Assembly: GCF_000287055.2 (NCBI RefSeq)
Contig: NZ_AJYQ02000089.1
Location: 113,880 to 177,879, forward strand
Source of the DNA: Vibrio genomosp. F10 str. ZF-129
Lineage (GTDB): Bacteria > Pseudomonadota > Gammaproteobacteria > Enterobacterales > Vibrionaceae
Direction: 5' to 3'
DNA: 64,000 nt
Both the position numbers and the translations under genes were made by a program. The notes under the pieces are model-generated. The model was not told the origin of the DNA and ran no database searches. It saw nothing but the letters and a program-made list of their open reading frames with translations. Positions 1 through 8,419 of this stretch are shown here, piece after piece (position 1 is the stretch's first letter; every line of letters starts with the position of its first letter).

Positions 1-2462
1 AAGGGTTGGTTTCCGGGCGAACCACCATCCGCTATCAAGGGCTTGAAGTCGGTATGGTGAGGGATATCAATCTCACTGAGGATTTAGAAAGCATTTATGT
101 GGATGCCGATATCTACCCAGAAGCGACGAAGTTGTTGTCGAAAGAGACGCGTTTTTGGCTGGTTAAACCAACGGCTAGCCTAACGGGTGTGTCTGGTTTG
201 GATGCGCTGGTATCGGGTAACTACATATCCATTTATCCAAGTGAGGCGTCAAGTGAAGAAGAAACAACGTTCACCGCTCTTGATCGCCCGCCTTCAGACC
301 TGATGACTCATACTGGACTCAATATCCGACTCAAAGCCAGAGACTTAGGTGGAATTTCAATTGGCTCTCAAATTGTGTATAAAAAAATACCCATTGGTGA
401 AGTCTACAATTATCAACTCGATGAAGCGTCTAAAAACGTCATCATCAAAGCGTCTATCCAAGATAATTATAGGCACATCATTACCAATGAAAGCCGTTTC
501 TGGAATGTAAGTGGTGTGGGCGCCAATATCGGCTTTCAAGGGGTCGATGTGAGACTGGAAAGCTTCAGTGCCCTACTCTCAGGTTCCATCGCCGTAGACT
601 CACCGGATGGAGGGGAGCCCATCACTGAAACGACGGAGTTTAAGCTTTATAGAGATCTGAAAACCGCGGGCCGCGGAATACCCATTAAAATTGAATTACC
701 CGATAACAGCGACATCAGTGCTTCTGGTGCACCTATCATGTATCGCGGTCTCGAAGTTGGGCAAATTACTCGCCTGCAACTGAGTGATGGGAGAGAAAAA
801 ATCATCGCATCAGCCGCTATTCAACCTGCTTTCAGTGATATGTTGACCACGAATACCGCATTCCTATTAGAAGAAGCGAAGGTCTCTTTAAGTGGTGTAC
901 AGAACATTGCCAACTTAGTGAAAGGGAACTACCTCTCGGTTGTACCTGAAGAAGGCAGCCGAGCTCGTAGCTTTACGGCAGTACGTAAAAACGAGTTTAA
1001 TAAACTTCAATCCCGCTCTGTCACAATCAACCTTATTGCCGACCAATCTTTTGGTCTCGATGTGGGGGCCGGCATACTCTATAAAGGCATTGAAGTCGGC
1101 TCGATTACCCATGTTCAACTGGTGAACGACCGTGTCCACCTAGGTGCATTAATCGACAACAGTTATGCTCACCTTATTCGCGCTAATAATCGTTTTTATG
1201 TCACAGGAAGTGCGACGGCAGAGCTTACAGAATCTGGGCTTAATATTTCAGTTCCCCCTGCCAAGCAATTGTTAACGGGCTCCATTAGCTTTGTCAGTGA
1301 AGGAAAGAGTAGAGCGAACAAAAATTACACCTTGTACGCAAGCCAATCGCTCGCCGAACTTGCCAAATATAATTTGTCTGGTTCTAAAAGTATTACTCTG
1401 TTTGCAGAAGAGCTACCACCTATTTCAAAAGGCAGTCCACTCCTCTATCGAAACCTACAAGTTGGTAAAATCGCCGATTTCACGCTCATAGAAACCGGCA
1501 TTAAAATTCAAGCCACCATTGAAAAACAGTACGAGCACTTGTTGACTCAGCAAACCGTGTTTTGGAATCGTTCCGGTGTTGAAATCGATGCTTCCCTTAG
1601 TGGTATAAACGTTAAGGCTGCCCCTTTAAAAACATTGATTCAAGGTGGTATCGCTTTTGATAACTTACCAGGTATAGAAAATAAGGTGAATGAGCACTGG
1701 AAACTCTACTCAGACTTTAACCAAGCACGAAAGTTTGGGCATGTGATCACGTTAAAGACTGACGATTCCAATATCGTCACCCAAGGGACAACCCTAAAAT
1801 ATAATGGGATTAAAGTCGGTGAAGTCACTCAAGTGACTCCAGATTTTAATAACAAACAGATCGCGTTAAAGGCGAGAATATTACCTGAGTACTCACAGTA
1901 TATCGCCCGAAATGGCAGTTATTTTTGGGTAGCTAAGCCTAAAGTCACCTTGTCTGGTGTTGAAAATATTGAAAGCATTCTAACGCCAACTATCCTAGTT
2001 CAGCCGGGGCAAGGGGACAAAACCAACCATTTCGAGCTCCAACCAACGCCAAAAGATCAGCCCGGGGTTATTTTTATTCTTCAAAGTGAAAAGCGTGGTT
2101 CCGTCTCAGTTGGAACGCCAGTGCTCTATCGCGACATGCCGGTTGGGCAAGTGGTTGACGTCCAACTTGGCGAGTTTGCTGACCGTATCATTTCCACAAT
2201 ACGTATCGATAGCCAATACGCTTACCTTGTTCGGTCGAACAGTGTGTTCTGGAATACGTCAGGTTTGGATGTATCTATCGGTCTCACCGGTGCCAATATT
2301 AAATCCGGCACCCTAGATAGCATATTGAATGGAGGCATCACGTTTGCAACGCCTGAAGGTAAGCAACTAGAACCTATCGCATCAGAAGAGCAGTCTTTCT
2401 TCTTATACCCTAGCCCAGAAGACAAATGGACTCGTTGGAGAACACCCATCCCTAAGCCATAA
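1..2462 (+). CDS. letB: LetB/YebT-like MCE-domain lipid transport protein, 5' end cut off by the window
   Basis: About 818 residues are visible; the reading frame is open to the left edge, so the N-terminal membrane anchor is missing and the TTG at 6 is not a real start. Seven successive MCE-type repeats of about 110 residues can be read, each with a [YF]-x-G-[IL]-x-V-G core (YQGLEVG, YKKIPIG, YRGLEVG, YKGIEVG, YRNLQVG, YNGIKVG, YRDMPVG) and an FW-[NV] motif later in most of them. E. coli LetB (YebT) has seven MCE rings stacked into a periplasm-spanning tunnel that moves lipids between the two membranes. The next gene is rsmF (yebU), the same order as in E. coli yebS-yebT-yebU. The partner letA would lie just outside the window. 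Family call is firm; the lipid cargo is inferred from the family. Confidence 0.93.
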   Translation, partial: GLVSGRTTIRYQGLEVGMVRDINLTEDLESIYVDADIYPEATKLLSKETRFWLVKPTASLTGVSGLDALVSGNYISIYPSEASSEEETTFTALDRPPSDLMTHTGLNIRLKARDLGGISIGSQIVYKKIPIGEVYNYQLDEASKNVIIKASIQDNYRHIITNESRFWNVSGVGANIGFQGVDVRLESFSALLSGSIAVDSPDGGEPITETTEFKLYRDLKTAGRGIPIKIELPDNSDISASGAPIMYRGLEVGQITRLQLSDGREKIIASAAIQPAFSDMLTTNTAFLLEEAKVSLSGVQNIANLVKGNYLSVVPEEGSRARSFTAVRKNEFNKLQSRSVTINLIADQSFGLDVGAGILYKGIEVGSITHVQLVNDRVHLGALIDNSYAHLIRANNRFYVTGSATAELTESGLNISVPPAKQLLTGSISFVSEGKSRANKNYTLYASQSLAELAKYNLSGSKSITLFAEELPPISKGSPLLYRNLQVGKIADFTLIETGIKIQATIEKQYEHLLTQQTVFWNRSGVEIDASLSGINVKAAPLKTLIQGGIAFDNLPGIENKVNEHWKLYSDFNQARKFGHVITLKTDDSNIVTQGTTLKYNGIKVGEVTQVTPDFNNKQIALKARILPEYSQYIARNGSYFWVAKPKVTLSGVENIESILTPTILVQPGQGDKTNHFELQPTPKDQPGVIFILQSEKRGSVSVGTPVLYRDMPVGQVVDVQLGEFADRIISTIRIDSQYAYLVRSNSVFWNTSGLDVSIGLTGANIKSGTLDSILNGGITFATPEGKQLEPIASEEQSFFLYPSPEDKWTRWRTPIPKP

Positions 2463-2513
2463 GGTCTAAGGTTTAAGGTCTTTAGCTCCCAGCTCTAAGC
2501 TCTCAGCTCTCAG
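2461..2513. repeat. Two adjoining arrays of 7-bp tandem repeats
   Basis: Starting inside the letB stop codon, three copies of AAGGTYT (2461-2481) are followed by TT and four copies of AGCTCYM (2484-2511, units AGCTCCC, AGCTCTA, AGCTCTC, AGCTCTC) plus a partial AGC. No gene or terminator fold explains it. It looks like replication slippage. Confidence 0.8.
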
Positions 2514-2540
2514 CAATGGCCGTAACTCATTCACTCTTTA

Positions 2541-2566
2541 AAAAAGCAGCGACATCGCTGCTTTTT
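2541..2566 (+). terminator. Intrinsic terminator after letB
   Basis: A perfect hairpin with GCAGCGA/TCGCTGC arms, flanked by five A and five T. It is about 80 bp past the letB stop and before the rsmF start. It should work in both directions. Confidence 0.85.
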
Positions 2567-2627
2567 CTATTCTTAAAAGGCGTAATTTAGTTATAATTCC
2601 GGCAACATTTTTATCCGAGCAATCTCT

Positions 2628-4052
2628 GTGCATTCTAATATTCAACTACCTGATGAGTTTCTACGCGAAATTGAGTCCATTCTTCCTTCATCACTTAACA
2701 TGCAGGACTTTATTGACGCATGCAAACGCCCCTTACGTAAAAGTATTCGGGTAAATACACTGAAGGTAACCGTTTCAGAATTTAAGGAGCGAGCCGCCAT
2801 CAAAGGTTGGGGCTTAGAGCCAGTGCCTTGGTGTGAAGAAGGTTTTTGGATCACAGCCGATGAGTCTGCAGTCCCTCTGGGTAACTCAGCTGAGCATATG
2901 GCTGGTCTTTTTTACATCCAAGAAGCCAGCTCAATGATGCCCGTTACCGCTCTGTTCGACAACGCAAATATTGAATATCAATCCGTTCTCGACATGGCCG
3001 CAGCCCCTGGTTCAAAAACGACCCAAATTGCAGCGTTAATGAATAATAGTGGCATTTTGGTGGCCAATGAATATTCGGCTAGCCGAGTCAAAGTTCTGCA
3101 CGCCAACATTGAGCGATGCGGAATAAAGAATACCGCCCTAAGTAATTTTGACGGCAAGGTGTTTGGTGGTTGGCTTCCCGAGCGATTTGATGCGGTTCTC
3201 ATTGATGCCCCCTGCTCAGGTGAAGGAACCATTCGCAAAGATGCAGACGCGATGAAAAACTGGAGTTTAGCGTCGGTAAAAAGTATTGCCGACACGCAAA
3301 AAGAACTCATTGAAAGTGCTTTCCACGCCTTAAAGCCGAATGGCGTTCTTGTCTATTCAACATGTACATTGAGTACTTACGAAAACCAACAGGTTTGCCA
3401 TCATTTAAAAGATACCTTTGGTGATCTGGTCGAGTTTGAACACTTAAATGCATTGTTCCCTAATGCCGATCTTGCGACCACTGAAGAAGGCTTTTTGCAT
3501 ATATTCCCACAGGTTTACGACTGTGAAGGATTTTTCGTCGCTCGCATCCGAAAAACCGGCCGTTCAGTTGCACCACAAGTCAAAAAACGCATGGGGAAAT
3601 TTCCGTTTGAAAAAGCGACTGAAAAAGTACAAATAGAGATTCAAAAAGAGCTTGAGGCATCCCTAAGCATTACACTGCCTAGTGATAGCTCAGTATGGCT
3701 TAGAGACAAAGATGTGTGGTTATTTCCAAATGCCTTAGAACCCATGATTGGTGAACTCCGCTTTTCTAGAATGGGTATCAAAATCGCAGAATCTCACAAA
3801 AAGGGCTACCGCTGGCAACACCAAGTCGCAACAACGCTCGCATTAGGTACAGAGGCCAACAGTGTCGTTCTTTCGACTGAGGAAGCTCGAGAGTGGTTTA
3901 TGGGTCGAGACATTCGCCCAGATACCCCAGCAGGGAAAGGCGAAGTTATCGTAAAACTGGGGAACGATGTGATTGGATTAGGAAAATGGGTAGGAAATCG
4001 AGTCAAAAATGGACTTCCCCGTGAGCTCGTTCGAGATAAGAATCTCTTTTAG
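2628..4052 (+). CDS. rsmF: 16S rRNA (cytosine(1407)-C5)-methyltransferase RsmF
   Basis: 474 residues, the usual length for RsmF/YebU. It methylates C1407 of 16S rRNA using S-adenosylmethionine. The Rossmann SAM-binding motif VLDMAAAPGSKTTQ is near residue 120. The two cysteines of the RNA m5C methyltransferase family are present: DAPCSGEG (Cys196, releasing cysteine) and STCTLS (Cys246, nucleophile). The C-terminal third (about 320-474) matches the PUA-like extension of RsmF, with the ending NGLPRELVRDK typical of the family. The start is GTG at 2628. It follows letB as in E. coli but is separated by a terminator, so it probably has its own promoter near 2590. Confidence 0.95.
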   Translation: MHSNIQLPDEFLREIESILPSSLNMQDFIDACKRPLRKSIRVNTLKVTVSEFKERAAIKGWGLEPVPWCEEGFWITADESAVPLGNSAEHMAGLFYIQEASSMMPVTALFDNANIEYQSVLDMAAAPGSKTTQIAALMNNSGILVANEYSASRVKVLHANIERCGIKNTALSNFDGKVFGGWLPERFDAVLIDAPCSGEGTIRKDADAMKNWSLASVKSIADTQKELIESAFHALKPNGVLVYSTCTLSTYENQQVCHHLKDTFGDLVEFEHLNALFPNADLATTEEGFLHIFPQVYDCEGFFVARIRKTGRSVAPQVKKRMGKFPFEKATEKVQIEIQKELEASLSITLPSDSSVWLRDKDVWLFPNALEPMIGELRFSRMGIKIAESHKKGYRWQHQVATTLALGTEANSVVLSTEEAREWFMGRDIRPDTPAGKGEVIVKLGNDVIGLGKWVGNRVKNGLPRELVRDKNLF

Positions 4053-4079
4053 TACCAAAAAAACCTTTGAGAACCTAGT

Positions 4080-4124
4080 AAGATAGTATGAAATTCTAAT
4101 GCACACGCATTTTATTACTATCTT
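4080..4124. other. Long two-part inverted repeat downstream of rsmF
   Basis: Outer arms AAGATAGTA (4080-4088) and TACTATCTT (4116-4124) are perfect complements. Inside them AATGC and GCATT (4098-4111) pair around an ACAC loop. There is no U-run, so it is not a standard intrinsic terminator. It could protect the rsmF mRNA end or act as a binding site. A TATAAT box follows at 4129-4134. Confidence 0.6.
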
Positions 4125-4136
4125 GTACTATAATTT

Positions 4137-4299
4137 CCTTAAGTGATAAAACATGCTGACCCTATAAATCAAGTCGCTATGACTATTGAGAATAGGCGGT
4201 TATTGAGTCGCAGCCATTATTGAGTAAAAGTGATTAGCGTAGGCTCTGTATTAGAGTCTTTCCCCTAGGCCCAGAACAGGACGTTTTGGGCCCTTTTTT
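4137..4299 (+). ncRNA. Candidate small RNA of about 160 nt (unproven)
   Basis: The 263-bp gap between rsmF and the oppositely oriented cvfB-like gene holds a TATAAT at 4129-4134, no convincing ORF, and a strong intrinsic terminator on the + strand (4268-4299). rsmF ends more than 200 bp upstream and is followed by its own hairpin, so the second terminator suggests a separate transcript. The -35 region is weak. I do not recognise a known Vibrio sRNA. It could also simply be the 3' end of the rsmF mRNA. Confidence 0.3.
4268..4299 (+). terminator. Strong intrinsic terminator
   Basis: A GGCCCA-containing arm at 4268 pairs with TGGGCCC ending at 4293 over about 10 bp, followed by six T. It points rightward, away from rsmF and towards the converging cvfB-like gene, only 17 bp from that gene's stop. 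Confidence 0.85.
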
Positions 4300-4315
4300 G
4301 CGTTGGATCTCGCTG

Positions 4316-5152
4316 CTATTTTACGAGTCGAATACCATCGCTATCGATCGTGATTTTACCTTGTTTATACAAACCACCAATCGTTTTCTTAAACGTACCT
4401 TTACTGGTTCTGAATGTGGTAAAAATCGCGTCAGGAGATGACTTGTCATTGAGCGGCAAAAAGCCTTCCTTTTTCTTAAGTAAGTCCAACACCTTCTGGC
4501 TCAGCTCATCCATCTTCGCCACGCCAATTTTTTGCAGCGACACATTTATCTTTCCATCATCTCTTACTGATTTAATGTAGCCTTTCAATTGCTTACCAAC
4601 AAACAGTTTGCCGAACACATCCGATGGAAAAATCATTCCCCAATGCTCACCGTTGATGATCGCTTTATAACCAAGATCACTGCGTTCTGCGATCAGTAAG
4701 TTCACTTGCTCATTAACGGTGTAACTTGCCGGTGTCTTATCCAGCAATTTATTGAACTTCGTTGTACCAACAATTCGACCCGATGCTTTATCTGAATAAA
4801 CATACACCAAGATCTTAGACCCTTCGCGTAATGTCCCGCGCTGTTCACTGTATGGAACGAGCAAATCTTTTGCTGTCACACCCCAATTGACAAAAGCACC
4901 CGTACTGTTCACGCCAACAACGTCCATAAGACCCCATTCGCCAACTTGTGCGATCGGTGTTTCTGTGGTCGCAGCCAATTGATTTTCAGAGTCGAAATAC
5001 AAAAACACATCGAGGTACTGGCCAACTTCTACCCCTTCAGGGAGGTATTTTTTCGGTAATAGAGTCGTACCAAAATCATCAGCGTCTAAAAATACGCCAA
5101 AGTCGGCCTTCCTTACTACTTCTAATCGGTTCACTTGACCAACATTAATCAT
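4316..5152 (-). CDS. CvfB/YitL-like S1-domain RNA-binding protein
   Basis: 278 residues. The protein opens with an S1-like strand pattern (GQVNRLEVVRKADFGVFLDA) and carries further S1-like repeats (GAFVNWGVTAKDLLVPYSEQ; YIKSVRDDGKINVSLQKIG). It ends in a winged-helix-like segment (TFRTSKGTFKKTIGGLYKQG). This S1-S1-S1-winged helix order is that of the CvfB family, known in Gram-positives as an RNA-binding virulence regulator; the job in vibrios is not established. ATG at 5150-5152 is preceded by AGAGACAG. It converges on the possible sRNA. Family call is firm; function is open. Confidence 0.85.
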   Translation of the reverse strand: MINVGQVNRLEVVRKADFGVFLDADDFGTTLLPKKYLPEGVEVGQYLDVFLYFDSENQLAATTETPIAQVGEWGLMDVVGVNSTGAFVNWGVTAKDLLVPYSEQRGTLREGSKILVYVYSDKASGRIVGTTKFNKLLDKTPASYTVNEQVNLLIAERSDLGYKAIINGEHWGMIFPSDVFGKLFVGKQLKGYIKSVRDDGKINVSLQKIGVAKMDELSQKVLDLLKKKEGFLPLNDKSSPDAIFTTFRTSKGTFKKTIGGLYKQGKITIDSDGIRLVK

Positions 5153-5253
5153 TTTATCTGTCTCTTTTTAAATTTACGGAGATTATAACTAAACTCTGTT
5201 ATCCTTTCGCTAGTTCTATTCATTAATTTTTCGATAAATTGCAGGAGCTCTAT

Positions 5254-6621
5254 TTGGTCACCGTCGATAAACATGACGCTATTACTCTAAAAATCTCTCA
5301 CGCCATGGCATTGACTAAGAAATCAGATCTCGATATCTACCTATTTGTGCCCGGTGAACTCGGCTTATCGCCAGAAGTACTTAGCGAGTCTGCCTACTAT
5401 TACAGCTCGATTAATCAGAAAAGAACCTACTTTAGTGATAAAACACTGCTTCCTTTGGTGCATAGCCGACTTGCAAAACGGGGGCGATTGTCCACAACCC
5501 AATATCGAGTCAGTCTAAGTTTGTTTGCGTATCAGTATGTAATAGCGCTGGATAAAGCCGTAAGTGAGCTCAACAAGCACAACGTTGAAACCGTTAATGC
5601 CGATGATGTTGACGAAGTCATTGAGCTTGCTTTAGATATCCTTAAGCGGCTTCGAAGAGCCATTCCGTTTGAAGAGAGTTTAAAACGGTACTACGCCAAT
5701 ATCGATAATTACCTTTCTTGGTACACAGGGCAAAAATTCATGTCACTCGTCGCTCATATGCCGCGCGATGGTGACTATAAAACAGTGAAAGAACGTCTTA
5801 TCACGATTGTGGAAAAAGAAACCGCACATCGAAAGCTCAACAACTATAACTCGAAGAAAGTTCGAGAAGATGCCACTCGAATGAGTAACAAGATGCGCCT
5901 TCTACGGCGTCTTATCGAGCACCCTATCGTTCTAAAAGAGAAAGTCACCTCGCTCGGAAAAAACATGAAGCGCGCAGTTAAGGGCATCGCCACTGGTCTC
6001 GTGATGGTCTTTGTTACCATTACTGCGATTGTTGCTCGTGATTACTGGGGTGAAATTACGGCTTCATTTATTGTGGCCATGTCTTTTATCTACGCACTTA
6101 GAGAAATTTTTAAAGACGACTTAAGAGACGTGCTTTGGCGTATCATTCGCAAAGGTAAAGCCAAGTGGCGTCGAAAATATATCGATCCCACCACGAATAA
6201 AGCCGTCGGACAAAAACATGAGTGGCTCGATTATACTGCCATGAACAAAATACCGGATCGAATCTCTCAGATACGGAAGAAGCGGGTTGTTCAACGTGAA
6301 GAGCAGATTCTTCATTATCGTTCCGAAACCGAAATGTCGACGTCGCGCTTTATGAGTGGTTATGAAGAGACCCGTGAAACGCTGCAGCTCAGTATGCGCA
6401 ACTTAACGCGGTTAATGGATAAAGGTTCGAATAAGCTTTACCAACTCAATAATGGTCAGGTGACAAAAGAATCGGTAGAGAAAAGGCATTTACTCAACTT
6501 GATCGTCAAAGAAGACAATCATAACGATGAAGTACGTTATTATCGATGGAAAATCATTCTTAACCGAAGCAAAATCGTCGCCATTGAATCTATAGAACTT
6601 GACGACAAAGCCCCCAACTAG
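5254..6621 (+). CDS. Unrecognised two-helix membrane protein
   Basis: About 455 residues; I do not recognise a named family. The open frame could start at TTG 5239, but AGGAG at 5243-5247 sits six bases before a second TTG at 5254, which I prefer. The middle has two adjacent membrane helices (about residues 250-285: ATGLVMVFVTITAIVA, then ITASFIVAMSFIYAL) with long basic cytoplasmic-looking arms on both sides. The N-terminal 230 residues are mostly helical and hydrophilic, and the C-terminal 170 are rich in R, K and E. There is no signal peptide. Its stop overlaps by 3 bp the stop of the converging DUF4442 gene. It is divergent from the cvfB-like gene, with about 100 bp between them. Confidence 0.75.
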   Translation: MVTVDKHDAITLKISHAMALTKKSDLDIYLFVPGELGLSPEVLSESAYYYSSINQKRTYFSDKTLLPLVHSRLAKRGRLSTTQYRVSLSLFAYQYVIALDKAVSELNKHNVETVNADDVDEVIELALDILKRLRRAIPFEESLKRYYANIDNYLSWYTGQKFMSLVAHMPRDGDYKTVKERLITIVEKETAHRKLNNYNSKKVREDATRMSNKMRLLRRLIEHPIVLKEKVTSLGKNMKRAVKGIATGLVMVFVTITAIVARDYWGEITASFIVAMSFIYALREIFKDDLRDVLWRIIRKGKAKWRRKYIDPTTNKAVGQKHEWLDYTAMNKIPDRISQIRKKRVVQREEQILHYRSETEMSTSRFMSGYEETRETLQLSMRNLTRLMDKGSNKLYQLNNGQVTKESVEKRHLLNLIVKEDNHNDEVRYYRWKIILNRSKIVAIESIELDDKAPN

Positions 6622-7115
6622 CGACGTTTTAGAGACAGCGTGAGATAAAAAATAGCCATTGGTTCATCCCCATGTAAGGTTGGACAAGTGGCTGTTATCT
6701 TCACTTCTTGATTAACTCGTTCACCACTGGAAATCGTTTCATCCAGCATTTTATCGATCAGTTCGCCATCGTCACAAAAGAAATGCACATCCGCCTCAGG
6801 GCGCTTTAAGAACTCACCTTTGACCGACTTAAACGCAAGTGAAACCTTTTCCCCTCGAGCTTGCGCTTTACTCATCGCCATGAAGCCACCAGCAACATCA
6901 GCACCAACACATAAAACACCAAAATACATGCTGTTAAGGTGGTTTTTGCTTCGTCTCTTTGTCGGGATTTTAACTTCAACGCAATCGTCATCCAATTTCA
7001 AAATCTTCGGCCGTGATAACCAAATAAAAGGAACTTTGAAAAAGCCAAATAACGATAAATAGATGTTTGCCTTTTGAATTTTTGATAGCACAGTCATTTC
7101 CTTACAACTAGTCAT
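6618..7115 (-). CDS. DUF4442 hotdog-fold protein (putative thioesterase)
   Basis: 165 residues. The pattern KNHLNSMYFGVLCVGADVAGGFMAM matches the DUF4442 hotdog family in outline (HLNSMYFGV at the start of the long hot-dog helix), followed by beta-rich sequence with KSVKGEFLKRPEADV. Members are annotated as acyl-CoA thioesterase-like; substrate is unknown. An N-terminal hydrophobic stretch (YLSLFGFFKVPFIWL) may touch the membrane. An internal ATG at 7097 has AAGGA only one base before it, so the upstream ATG with AGGTGA is kept. Converges with and overlaps the preceding gene by 4 bp. Confidence 0.75.
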   Translation of the reverse strand: MTSCKEMTVLSKIQKANIYLSLFGFFKVPFIWLSRPKILKLDDDCVEVKIPTKRRSKNHLNSMYFGVLCVGADVAGGFMAMSKAQARGEKVSLAFKSVKGEFLKRPEADVHFFCDDGELIDKMLDETISSGERVNQEVKITATCPTLHGDEPMAIFYLTLSLKRR

Positions 7116-7191
7116 CTGACCAGTTCACCTAGATTGCATTGATTTGTCAATGCTGGTGGCTTAATAAGTAGACAGTTAACAAAAAATCAAC

Positions 7192-7229
7192 AAAAAAGAC
7201 GCCAGGATCATAAGAACTTGGCGTCTTTT
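7192..7229 (-). terminator. Terminator for the PEP-synthase-like gene (probably bidirectional)
   Basis: Arms AAGACGCCA and TGGCGTCTT flank a loop of about 14 bases, with A and T runs on both sides. Read on the minus strand it ends in six T. A second imperfect hairpin with CCTGTG/CACAGG arms lies at 7245-7276, nearer the gene. Confidence 0.8.
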
Positions 7230-7296
7230 CAATCGACTTCAAACCCTGTGAATCACATATCTCAGTGATGCACAGGTGGGGAACCAAAATAGAGAG

Positions 7297-8184
7297 TTAC
7301 CCGGTAACAACAATTTCTAGCGCGTTGTTCTCTAATAAGTAATGATGAAGCTTTTTGTTTTCTTCAATAGCGTGAGCAATAAAAAGCAGTGGTTTCTTTG
7401 AGGTAGAAGCCCCTTTCACCATCATATCAATAAGTTGAACAACAGCTTCATTATCGACATCAAAACTGTTTTCTAACTTTTCTGATGTTCTATCAATACC
7501 AAGAGTAAACTGTGCCAAATTCTCCAAATGAACAGCGGCACCATCGAAGTAATGCAGTAATCGCTCAGCAAGTAACACAGAAGAAGGAACATCGACGCTA
7601 AACAGTACCTTCAAGCCGTTTAAGCCTCTTGGGAGGCCTTGTTCTGCCAATTTGTCTATGATGGTTGCAGCGTCAGCCAACGTTCGAACAAAAGGCACAA
7701 TAATTTCTACATCAATGCCCTTTTCGCGTAATGATTTGATCACTTGGCACTCTAATGCAAAAGCAGAAGCATAAAAAGAGGAAGCAAAACGAATAACACC
7801 GCGGGCTCCAAGAGCAGGGTTAGCTTCCTTTTCTTCAATTTTGCCAGCAATTAGCGAACGAAAAGCATCACTGTCTCCACCACTCAAGCAAATACGTACA
7901 TTAGTATGGGTTTCTTTAATTGCACTTTCTATCTGCGTACACAGGCTGGAAACAAAATGGTTCTGAACACTTTCCCCTGCCAATATTGCATCTAAAGAAG
8001 TCTGCTCTAGATCCGATAATGCATTATTACCATCGACTAATGAGGGATGGTAAAACACCTTGTCCATAATTAGTTCTGTAAGGGATACATAAATATGCTG
8101 TCCATTAGTCTGTAATTGTGAAGATGGAAATGCATCCCCTAGTGTGAGACCAGAAACTAAACTGTTGTTATTTGGAAGACTCAT
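7297..8184 (-). CDS. Stand-alone, probably inactive PEP-synthase C-terminal domain
   Basis: 295 residues. From about residue 120 the sequence aligns by eye with the PEP/pyruvate-binding TIM barrel of phosphoenolpyruvate synthase PpsA: NPALGARGVIRF, FALECQVIKSLREKG, VEIIVPFVRT, GLPRGLNGLKVLF, LLAERLLHYFDG, TLGIDRTS. The N-terminal ATP-grasp and phosphohistidine domains of PpsA are absent. Key active-site segments have changed: the family GSNDMTQ reads HLENLAQ, and the segment carrying the catalytic Cys (CGQGP-like) reads FIAHAIEEN with no Cys. I infer loss of catalysis and perhaps a role in PEP sensing or as a protein partner. It is divergent from a DAHP synthase, an enzyme that consumes PEP. 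Followed by its own terminator. Confidence 0.75.
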   Translation of the reverse strand: MSLPNNNSLVSGLTLGDAFPSSQLQTNGQHIYVSLTELIMDKVFYHPSLVDGNNALSDLEQTSLDAILAGESVQNHFVSSLCTQIESAIKETHTNVRICLSGGDSDAFRSLIAGKIEEKEANPALGARGVIRFASSFYASAFALECQVIKSLREKGIDVEIIVPFVRTLADAATIIDKLAEQGLPRGLNGLKVLFSVDVPSSVLLAERLLHYFDGAAVHLENLAQFTLGIDRTSEKLENSFDVDNEAVVQLIDMMVKGASTSKKPLLFIAHAIEENKKLHHYLLENNALEIVVTG

Positions 8185-8262
8185 TACTGCTCCATGTCCT
8201 TTAACCGCTATTTTTTATCGAAAATACCTATTGCGTAGCGGTAATACAAGGAAAACATGACT

Positions 8263-8278
8263 TCGATTTTATAATCGA
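8263..8278. promoter_or_regulatory. Palindrome overlapping a TATAAT in the divergent promoter region
   Basis: TCGATT-TTAT-AATCGA is a perfect 6-bp inverted repeat; a TATAAT (8270-8275) lies inside it on the + strand, about 145 bp before the DAHP synthase start. It could be an operator over a -10 box or chance. No TrpR- or TyrR-like box was seen here. Confidence 0.3.
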
Positions 8279-8419
8279 GAATGGTTCACAAGTTGGCCGA
8301 TCAAAAATGCTTGTAGCGGATGAAACCTTATATATAAGAAAGAATAATGCGAAACGGTTTATTCCTAGAGCCAATTCCGTTATCTTTACCGCTTCGCAAT
8401 TGAAGGGACAGGCAAGTAC

